Shown here in pieces: positions 1 to 4,206 of a DNA stretch of 10,183 nucleotides. Source of the stretch: JAILZP01 sp037444185 (GTDB lineage Bacteria; Bacillota; Desulfotomaculia; Desulfotomaculales; Desulfocucumaceae); contig JBBIMW010000058.1 in the NCBI GenBank assembly GCA_037444185.1, positions 1 through 10,183 on the forward strand, in the 5' to 3' direction. Every line of letters starts with the position of its first letter. Positions within the stretch are counted from its first letter, which is position 1. The position numbers and the translations under genes were made by a program. The notes under the pieces were generated by a model that was not told the origin of the DNA, made no database searches, and saw nothing but the letters and a program-made list of their open reading frames with translations.

Positions 1-2
1 TC

Positions 3-275
3 ATTCTCGCCTCAGAAGTCGGTGTATTGGATGATCTCGACCCAAAAACCATCACCCTCCCTCCCGGAGGGCAATACGTGGCGAGATACGAATTCGGAGC
101 CGATCCCGGATCATATACGCTGAGTGCCGAGGCCTGGCCGGTGGGAAGCGATGACGCTTATCCGGAGGACAACAGGGACGCGGCGACAGTAACAGTAAAA
201 AATGTTGAAATGCCGAAGCCGGACAGCGGCATCCTGCCAAATATCATTGACAATGGACCGATATACTCACGGTGA
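3..275 (+). CDS. C-terminal end of a probable extracellular beta-sandwich (CARDB-like) protein, partial
   Basis: The reading frame is open from the left edge of the window, so only about the last 90 residues are seen and the true start is outside. The sequence has alternating hydrophobic and polar strands. It ends in a pattern with a proline-rich turn, a DAYPEDNRD loop and a final ATVTVKN strand, typical of CARDB/Ig-like adhesion or surface domains. After this strand comes a short tail ending IYSR. The stop overlaps the region carrying the ribosome site of the TadE-like gene, so the two are almost certainly co-transcribed. From that context I infer a secreted or surface component encoded with a Tad-type pilus locus. 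The domain assignment rests on pattern only, and no catalytic motif is visible. Confidence 0.7.
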   Translation: MLASEVGVLDDLDPKTITLPPGGQYVARYEFGADPGSYTLSAEAWPVGSDDAYPEDNRDAATVTVKNVEMPKPDSGILPNIIDNGPIYSR

Positions 276-289
276 GGGAGGCGGTGAAC

Positions 290-679
290 GTGTTTGCGGC
301 TGCTGTCAAAAATCAAAAGGGATCAATTCTTTTGGAATTCGTCGTCGCAATGACAATTCTGATAGTGATTTTCCTTGCTGCGGTGACTTTTTCGTTCCTG
401 TACGCGGACTACTACAACCTGCAGAAGGTGGCCAGGGATGGAGCCAGGGAAGCCGGTATTACCATGGACACTGATAAAGCGCTTGAAAAGGCGCTGGAAT
501 CGGCCTGGCTCTGGGGTCTGGACCCGGAGAAGATGACCGTGGACTTCTCCCAGGACGGGACCGCAGTAACCTGTCAAGTGACGTACGCGTCCACCCCGTT
601 TCACAGGAAGTTTCTCACCCCGCTGAAGGGAAAGCCCCTGGAAGACGTCACCATTTACGCCAGGGCAACCTTTGCCTAG
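290..679 (+). CDS. TadE-like pseudopilin of a Tad (tight adherence) pilus system
   Basis: About 129 residues. The N-terminus has a short basic leader followed by KG-SILLEF and a long hydrophobic helix (about residues 13-35). A Gly at -1 with a Glu at +5 is the prepilin-peptidase recognition pattern, so cleavage is predicted after Gly11. The rest is a short extracytoplasmic domain. TadE proteins are minor pseudopilins processed by a TadV-type peptidase and needed for Flp/Tad pilus assembly at the membrane. Three in-frame GTG codons lie at 272, 284 and 290. I chose 290 because AGGGAGG (275-281) is 8 bases upstream, whereas 272 and 284 are badly spaced. The next gene begins 28 bases after the stop. 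The family is secure; the exact role in the pilus is inferred from family knowledge. Confidence 0.85.
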   Translation: MFAAAVKNQKGSILLEFVVAMTILIVIFLAAVTFSFLYADYYNLQKVARDGAREAGITMDTDKALEKALESAWLWGLDPEKMTVDFSQDGTAVTCQVTYASTPFHRKFLTPLKGKPLEDVTIYARATFA

Positions 680-707
680 TCGGAGAGCCGTTAGGGGGAC
701 GGTAGTA

Positions 708-1397
708 ATGAGATCAATACTTTCAGATGAAAGAGGCAGTATCTTGCCCATGTTTGCCGTTGTGATGACGGTCTTTTTTATGGTCGCTGCGGTTGCCGTG
801 GACTTTGCCAGGTATGTGGCTGTGAGCGAGAAATTGCAGACAGCAACGGATGCAGCGGCTACGGCTGCCGCTTTGACCGCGAAAAGGTATATCAGGCTTG
901 AAATAGACCGGGGGCAGGAATACGTGCCCTGTCCGGGAGAAGGAGGAGGCACGTGCTGTTCCCCCTGTGGGAAAATAACCGTAACGGGAAAAGAAGATGA
1001 GCTTATCCTGAACAACGGCTGGCGAAGGTACGTGTGCGGTTGCGGGGGCGGGGGTTATAAAATCCTGGACAGGTGGGCGGAGTACCCCGACAAATCGCGG
1101 ACGGTACAGGCTGCCGAGGCATTCTTCAATCTAAACAAACCCAAGGAAATGGAATCGGCCGAGGGTGGAGAGGCGCAAATCACCGATATCAACATATTTG
1201 AAGACAGAAGCGACTCCCGCTATCCCTCGGTGGAAGTCAGGGCCCACGGGAAAGTGAAAACCTTGTGGATGAATTTTATGGACAGACTGTACCCCGGCAC
1301 GAACTTTTCACACCTCGGAGCGGGTAGGTGCAGCCAGAGCGAAAGCTTCTACAAAGAACTTAATGGTAAATACGTCAAAACGGCGGAGGACACCTGA
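708..1397 (+). CDS. TadG-like (Flp pilus-assembly TadE/G-like) membrane-anchored protein
   Basis: 229 residues from the ATG at 708, which has AGGGGGAC 8 bases upstream; an in-frame TTG at 672 overlaps tadE and lacks a good ribosome site. The start ERGSILPMFAVV, one transmembrane helix (about 13-32) and the following VAVSEKLQTATDAAATAAAL helix are hallmarks of the TadG-like N-terminal domain. Members of the family are membrane-anchored and act in Tad pilus biogenesis or surface attachment. Unusual here is a cysteine-rich patch with Cys at 75, 83, 84, 87, 110 and 112, plus a lone Cys208, separated by glycine-rich loops. Long TadG proteins carry a von Willebrand A domain, but I see no MIDAS motif, so this is a short form. 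It closes the visible tad operon; the non-coding dyad cluster begins directly after the stop. Confidence 0.78.
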   Translation: MRSILSDERGSILPMFAVVMTVFFMVAAVAVDFARYVAVSEKLQTATDAAATAAALTAKRYIRLEIDRGQEYVPCPGEGGGTCCSPCGKITVTGKEDELILNNGWRRYVCGCGGGGYKILDRWAEYPDKSRTVQAAEAFFNLNKPKEMESAEGGEAQITDINIFEDRSDSRYPSVEVRAHGKVKTLWMNFMDRLYPGTNFSHLGAGRCSQSESFYKELNGKYVKTAEDT

Positions 1398-1404
1398 GAC
1401 GAGT

Positions 1405-1495
1405 GAACCTGTCCGGGTCCGGACAGTTCAACCCTTAACGGTTCAGGAAAATTTCCTGAACCCTGTCCTCGGCCAGGGGGACAGGCCCCCTGGCC
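1405..1495. repeat. Three consecutive perfect or near-perfect inverted repeats after tadG
   Basis: Three dyads stand almost end to end. The first has arms CTGTCCGG/CCGGACAG (1409-1416 and 1419-1426), extended by TGAA/TTCA with one bulge. The second has 11-bp arms GGTTCAGGAAA/TTTCCTGAACC around a single A (1440-1462). The third has 10-bp arms GGCCAGGGGG/CCCCCTGGCC (1471-1480 and 1486-1495). CCTGTCC at 1462-1468 can instead pair with GGACAGG at 1479-1485, which would exclude the third hairpin. No T-run follows any of them, so they are not ordinary intrinsic terminators. They could be RNA structures ending or stabilising the tad transcript, or binding sites of the neighbouring integration module. 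Confidence 0.8.
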
Positions 1496-1575
1496 TCCCT
1501 TTGGCCGGCAGCGCAACCAATGTCCTGTACCACCCCCAGAGCCCGGGTGATCACCGCAACAACTACGGCCACAAG

Positions 1576-1706
1576 GGTTATACTGTTTCAGCGGGTATAA
1601 CCTTACGGCCGCAAGGACTTCCGGAAACCTGCTGAAAACCCGCTGAAGCGGTTATCAGCGGGTATAACCATTGCGGCTGTAGGGCCAAGGTGTAACCTGC
1701 TGAAAA
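1576..1706. repeat. Direct and inverted repeat cluster upstream of the excisionase-like gene (five TCAGCRGGT 9-mers)
   Basis: A unit of about 67 bases is repeated imperfectly. TCAGCGGGTATAACC occurs identically at 1588-1602 and 1655-1669, and AACCTGCTGAAAA at 1626-1638 and 1694-1706. Reduced to its core, TCAGC(G/A)GGT occurs five times: on the + strand at 1588 and 1655, and on the - strand at 1627-1635, 1638-1646 and 1695-1703. Opposed copies make a 9-bp dyad (1638-1646 with 1655-1663). GGTTATA (1576-1582) also pairs with TATAACC (1596-1602). Clustered short sites upstream of xis and int genes are typically arm-type integrase or excisionase binding sites, or iterons; the function here is inferred. 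Confidence 0.8.
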
Positions 1707-1724
1707 ATAACTTTGTAAAAAAAT

Positions 1725-1751
1725 TGGGCGAACTGCAACGCCCATTCTTTT
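1725..1751 (+). terminator. Terminator-like hairpin upstream of the excisionase-like gene
   Basis: The arms TGGGCG and CGCCCA enclose an 8-base loop and are followed by the T-rich stretch TTCTTTTATT. An A-run precedes the stem, so it could also act on the opposite strand. It would stop transcription arriving from the tad side before the excisionase-like gene. The stem is only 6 bp. Confidence 0.55.
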
Positions 1752-1783
1752 ATTAATTAAATCAAAGAAAGGTGGTTTATAGC

Positions 1784-1966
1784 ATGGAGCAGCTATCAAA
1801 ATTCTACACCGTGCCGGAGGTCGCGAAGCTACTGAGGGTCAAAAAAGGGTACGTATACGAGCTGGTGGCCACCCGCAAACTCAAAGCCGTGAAACTGTCA
1901 GCGAGACGCCTGAGGGTACCGGAGGCGGCATTGAATGAATATATTCAAAACTCAATGAACGAGTAA
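1784..1966 (+). CDS. Small excisionase-like helix-turn-helix DNA-binding protein
   Basis: 60 residues. FYTVPEVAKLLRVKKGYVYELVATRKL is a MerR/HTH_17-type helix-turn-helix (about residues 7-33). It is followed by the LKAVKLSARRLRVPEAALNEYI wing and helix seen in proteins of the 'excisionase family DNA binding domain' group. I chose the ATG at 1784 because GGTGG (1771-1775) sits 8 bases upstream; the in-frame GTG at 1772 is itself inside that ribosome site. It lies just ahead of a tyrosine recombinase, as recombination directionality factors often do, so the likely role is to bend DNA at the attachment region and favour excision. It could instead be a transcriptional repressor of the module. The repeats upstream are its most obvious candidate binding sites. 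The gene is flanked by hairpin terminators on both sides. Confidence 0.82.
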   Translation: MEQLSKFYTVPEVAKLLRVKKGYVYELVATRKLKAVKLSARRLRVPEAALNEYIQNSMNE

Positions 1967-1980
1967 GAAACGTGCAGGAA

Positions 1981-2029
1981 AAGGGCCGGGCAGGTGAGAA
2001 TAAATCACCCGTCCGGCCCTTTTTCTTTT
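1981..2029 (+). terminator. Strong intrinsic terminator between the excisionase-like gene and int
   Basis: AAGGGCCGGGCAGGTGA (1981-1997) pairs with TCACCCGTCCGGCCCTT across the 7-base loop GAATAAA. The stem is 17 bp with one wobble and one mismatch, and is followed by TTTCTTTT. It lies 14 bases after the stop codon and directly abuts the integrase ribosome site (GGAGGTG, 2034-2040). Transcripts entering from upstream should mostly end here. Confidence 0.9.
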
Positions 2030-2045
2030 GGATGGAGGTGTTAAA

Positions 2046-3140
2046 ATGGCACAAATCCGAAGGAGAGGGCCAAACCGATATCTAATAACAGTTTACGTTG
2101 GGAGGGACGCGCAAGGCAAGAAAGTATTCGAGAACGAAACATTCTACGGCACACTGCCTGAGGCCAGGCAGCGGGCCGCAGAGCTAGAAGCCGGGAAACG
2201 AAAGCGGGGGCCAAGGAAACTTGCCATGACCGTCGGGGAATATCTGGAGACATGGTTGGAAAGAATCAAGGGAACGGTATCCCGGCGGACGCATGACACT
2301 TATGCGTGGCACGTCAGGAAGGCGCTGCCCGCCATAGGGGACCTCCAGCTGTATGGCCTTACCGCCTTTAAACTCCAAGATAAGCTTGCCGGTTTATCCG
2401 GGAAGCCAAAGACACTGAAAGGCATATACAGCACACTCAAAACCGCTTTTAAACAAGCTGTAGCGTGGGGATTGGTGAATACTGACCCCACGTCGGGACT
2501 TAAATCTCCGCGCGTACCACGTCGGGAAATTACCGTGCTGACCAGGGCGGACCTGCATAACCTCCTGGAAGTTGCCAGGGAATACAAACATCACCTGATC
2601 ATACGTCTCCTGGCTGTCACCGGCGCACGATTGGGAGAAGTCCTGGGGCTGAACTGGCGGGACATCGACCTCGAAAAGGGGACCGTGACCATCAGGCGGG
2701 CTGCCGACCTCCGGTACAGGCAATTAAAAGAGACCAAGACGGCCAGCAGTCAGCGTATTCTGTCCCTGGATCTTGAGACGATAGCCTTGCTCAAAGATTT
2801 CAAGAAAGCCCAAGGGAAAGGCAAAGTTACCGCTCTGAGAAAGGGTGATGCCCTGGTGTTCACCGCCCCGGATGGTAGGCCGGTCAGGGAAATGGCGGTA
2901 CGTCGCACAATGGCCCGCATATTGAAAAAGGCCGGGCTGGATCATATGCGCATTCACGACCTGCGGCATACGGCAGGGTCGTTGCTATTGGACGCGGGGC
3001 ATTCCTTGGCCCTTGTGGCCGCCTTCCTGGGTCACTCCAGCACGGCTACGACAGCTTCGATATACGCACATGCTGTGAGGAAAAATGTGGGCATGGGTGG
3101 GGTTTTGGTCCCGGTGTCAGACAAAGTGTCAGACTGCTGA
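2046..3140 (+). CDS. int: Tyrosine recombinase / site-specific integrase (phage or ICE type)
   Basis: 364 residues, full length for the family. Residues 1-55 resemble an AP2-like arm-DNA-binding domain (RYLITVYVGRDAQGKKVF). Residues 60-145 form the SAM-like core-binding domain (MTVGEYLETWLERIKGTVSRR). Residues 163-350 are the catalytic domain. The catalytic set is complete: Arg195 (TGARLGE), Lys231 in the beta-hairpin, His304 and Arg307 (HDLRH), His330 (LGHSS) and nucleophile Tyr340. The enzyme should cut and rejoin att sites through a 3'-phosphotyrosyl link. The ATG at 2046 has GGAGGTG 5 bases upstream. The terminator just before it, and no obvious promoter, suggest low or conditional expression. 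The C-terminus ends VSDKVSD, encoded by a tandem GTGTCAGAC at 3114-3122 and 3126-3134. No relaxase, replication or cargo gene is nearby. Confidence 0.95.
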   Translation: MAQIRRRGPNRYLITVYVGRDAQGKKVFENETFYGTLPEARQRAAELEAGKRKRGPRKLAMTVGEYLETWLERIKGTVSRRTHDTYAWHVRKALPAIGDLQLYGLTAFKLQDKLAGLSGKPKTLKGIYSTLKTAFKQAVAWGLVNTDPTSGLKSPRVPRREITVLTRADLHNLLEVAREYKHHLIIRLLAVTGARLGEVLGLNWRDIDLEKGTVTIRRAADLRYRQLKETKTASSQRILSLDLETIALLKDFKKAQGKGKVTALRKGDALVFTAPDGRPVREMAVRRTMARILKKAGLDHMRIHDLRHTAGSLLLDAGHSLALVAAFLGHSSTATTASIYAHAVRKNVGMGGVLVPVSDKVSDC

Positions 3141-3272
3141 CCGGAAAGCCACTAATATCAAGGGTTGAGCAGAGGGATAAATTTTTCAAATCCTGTCATC
3201 CCGACCATTTTTTCAGGAAGCTGGTATGTCAATGGTTTTCAGGTCTGCAAATCAAAGAAAAGCCGGGTTCAG

Positions 3273-3288
3273 GGTTCCTTAAGGAACC
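3273..3288. repeat. Perfect 16-bp palindrome GGTTCCTTAAGGAACC
   Basis: The two 8-base halves GGTTCCTT and AAGGAACC are exact reverse complements with no spacer, followed by TTTATTTC. With no loop it is more likely a protein-binding dyad than an RNA hairpin, though a weak terminator for int cannot be excluded. Confidence 0.7.
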
Positions 3289-3489
3289 TTTATTTCATAG
3301 ATACGATGTTTCGGTGGAGCAGATTGAGAATAAAGACAAAGAGGCCGCAGCCGTACAGCTCACTTCCGACATGCTGGCGAAAGCGCGGGGGGTGGGGTGG
3401 GGTGGTGGTTACGAATACCTGATGTCCCCACACCGGGCCATCCTGCTCAGCTCTGGTTTATCCATTCATCCCTCACAGGGACTCCCGCA

Positions 3490-3522
3490 GGGCCGGGGAA
3501 CATATCCCGGTCCATAATTTTT
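3490..3522 (+). terminator. Terminator-like hairpin upstream of the coiled-coil gene
   Basis: GGGCCGGGG (3490-3498) pairs with TCCCGGTCC (3505-3513) across AACATA, with two G-T wobbles, and ATAATTTTT follows. Its sequence resembles the terminator at 4041-4073. It would insulate the coiled-coil gene from int transcription. Confidence 0.6.
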
Positions 3523-3555
3523 CCCCATGGGCGGTTTTTATCGGCAAAGGGCCGC

Positions 3556-3584
3556 TTGTTTTCTTTGGATATTGCGCGTAAAAT
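3556..3584 (+). promoter_or_regulatory. Candidate sigma-A promoter for the coiled-coil gene
   Basis: TTGTTT (3556-3561) and TAAAAT (3579-3584) are separated by exactly 17 bases. The -10 box matches 5 of 6 consensus bases and the -35 box 3 of 6. The predicted start lies near 3591, leaving a very short leader. Confidence 0.5.
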
Positions 3585-3607
3585 AAAACTAAGGCAGGTG
3601 AAAGCAG

Positions 3608-4021
3608 GTGATGGCCATGCCGGAGGAGATAATTAGAGAAGTGGCCGCTACCGGTGAATTTTCGGGCGACGGAGGGCCGCCGAGGAACCTTGCGTCACCG
3701 GAATTTTTTTTCCTCCTCCAGCGGATCGACCGGCTGGACGAGAAGTTGACCGGTGAGATCAAGTTCCTGGATAATAAAATCACGGCCCTGGACAACAAGC
3801 TTACAGGCGAGATCAAGGCCCTGGACAATAAGTTTACGAGCGAGATCAAGGCCCTGGACAATAAGTTTACGAGCGAGATCAAAGCCCTCTCAGGCGAGAT
3901 TAATATTTTTAGGGATAGGCAGAACGAACGCATTGACAGTCTGAAATTTTGGATGATCAGCGCGCTGGTGGCTATTGTTGCCGGGTTTGCCGGCACCATC
4001 GCAACCCTCGCGATCCGTTAA
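3608..4021 (+). CDS. Small tail-anchored coiled-coil protein with 11-residue repeats, function unknown
   Basis: Up to 137 residues. The N-terminus (1-35) is acidic and glycine-rich. Residues about 36-112 form a long charged coiled coil built from repeats of the type ALDNKFTSEIK, an 11-residue (hendecad) periodicity with one shortened unit. Residues 113-135 (FWMISALVAIVAGFAGTIATLAI) are a single C-terminal membrane helix, so most of the protein should face one side of the membrane as a rod. The layout resembles DUF1640- or Bdr-type repeat proteins, but I do not recognise a specific family and assign no function. GTG 3608, ATG 3611 and ATG 3617 are all possible starts, because GCAGGTGA is duplicated just upstream (AGGTG at 3596 and 3606). 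The gene has its own promoter and terminator, so it is monocistronic. It could be cargo of the neighbouring integration module. Confidence 0.8.
   Translation: MMAMPEEIIREVAATGEFSGDGGPPRNLASPEFFFLLQRIDRLDEKLTGEIKFLDNKITALDNKLTGEIKALDNKFTSEIKALDNKFTSEIKALSGEINIFRDRQNERIDSLKFWMISALVAIVAGFAGTIATLAIR
3807..3889 (+). repeat. 33-bp in-frame tandem repeat inside the coiled-coil gene
   Basis: A 33-base unit starting GCGAGATCAAGGCCCTGG occurs at 3807-3839 and 3840-3872 without a mismatch. A third partial copy (3873-3889) differs by one base. Each unit encodes one 11-residue repeat; more diverged units lie upstream at 3752-3806. The near identity points to recent slippage or unequal exchange. Confidence 0.9.
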
Positions 4022-4040
4022 TCTCAAAAGATTTTCACGG

Positions 4041-4073
4041 GGCTGGGAAATATTTCCCGGCCTTTATTCTTTT
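4041..4073 (+). terminator. Intrinsic terminator of the coiled-coil gene
   Basis: GGCTGGGAAA (4041-4050) and TTTCCCGGCC (4053-4062) form a 10-bp stem with one wobble, followed by TTTATTCTTTT. It lies 19 bases after the stop codon. Confidence 0.85.
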
Positions 4074-4092
4074 CAATCACCCCCGCTATTCA

Positions 4093-4113
4093 CTGCACCA
4101 TATTTTGGTGCAG
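4093..4113. promoter_or_regulatory. Dyad operator-like site TGCACCA-N5-TGGTGCA upstream of the xdhC-like gene
   Basis: The arms CTGCACCA and TGGTGCAG are perfect 8-bp inverted repeats around TATTT. No T-run follows, so it is not a terminator. Its centre lies about 30 bases upstream of the candidate -35 box, a position suited to an activator. The half-sites equal those of the enterobacterial NtrC consensus (TGCAC-type arms), but the spacer is two bases longer. The binding protein is unknown. Confidence 0.6.
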
Positions 4114-4132
4114 ACCCGCAATAAAGCAGGGA

Positions 4133-4162
4133 TTTACTGTAATGGCAGGAAAATGATATAAT
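4133..4162 (+). promoter_or_regulatory. Candidate sigma-A promoter with extended -10 for the xdhC-like gene
   Basis: TATAAT at 4157-4162 is a perfect -10 box with TG one base upstream (TGATATAAT). TTTACT at 4133-4138 is a partial -35 with an 18-base spacer. Transcription would start near 4169, shortly before the gene. Confidence 0.65.
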
Positions 4163-4206
4163 TCAGGCAAACAGCTGTATTATCAGTGGATGGGGGTGGC
4201 TCTGCA

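Larger units (their letters stand above)
3141..3555. other. Gene-poor stretch downstream of the integrase
   Basis: I find no convincing gene here. Two overlapping + frames stay open (about 3165-3422, and one running from within the end of int to 3517), but neither has a ribosome site, a recognisable motif or coding-like third positions. The second contains a stretch around 3314-3385 (VEQIENKDKEAAAVQLTSDM) that reads slightly protein-like, so a decayed gene fragment is possible. Visible elements are a 16-bp palindrome at 3273-3288, a G-run tract at 3387-3408 and a terminator-like hairpin at 3490-3522. This is where the right boundary of the integrated element would be expected. Confidence 0.6.

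Noticed and set aside
323..1015. 230-residue open frame on the - strand across tadE and tadG
   Set aside because: It is antisense to two well-supported genes, has no recognisable domain, and is a by-product of the codon use of the + strand.
1363..1635. 90-residue + frame overlapping the tadG end and the dyad cluster
   Set aside because: It has no ribosome site, low-complexity unrelated sequence, and runs through the inverted repeats, which explain the region better.
1576..1706. Repeat array as a CRISPR
   Set aside because: The repeats are too short, alternate in orientation, and there are no uniform spacers or cas genes.
1439..3288. Pair of palindromes (1440-1462 and 3273-3288) as the two ends of the integrated element
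   Set aside because: They share only GGTTC/GAACC outer bases; an att duplication should be an identical direct repeat, which I could not find.
3165..3517. Overlapping + frames after int as possible genes
   Set aside because: Two frames are open at once, neither with a ribosome site or known motif; a decayed fragment is possible but cannot be supported.
3589..3999. 136-residue - strand frame with repeated ALISLVNLLSR units
   Set aside because: The repetition is only the antisense of the 33-bp repeats in the + strand coiled-coil gene, which has a promoter, ribosome site, membrane helix and terminator.
4144..4160. TGGCAGG resembling a sigma-54 -24 element near the NtrC-like dyad
   Set aside because: The required GC ten bases after GG is absent (AT instead), while a perfect TATAAT with extended -10 lies there.
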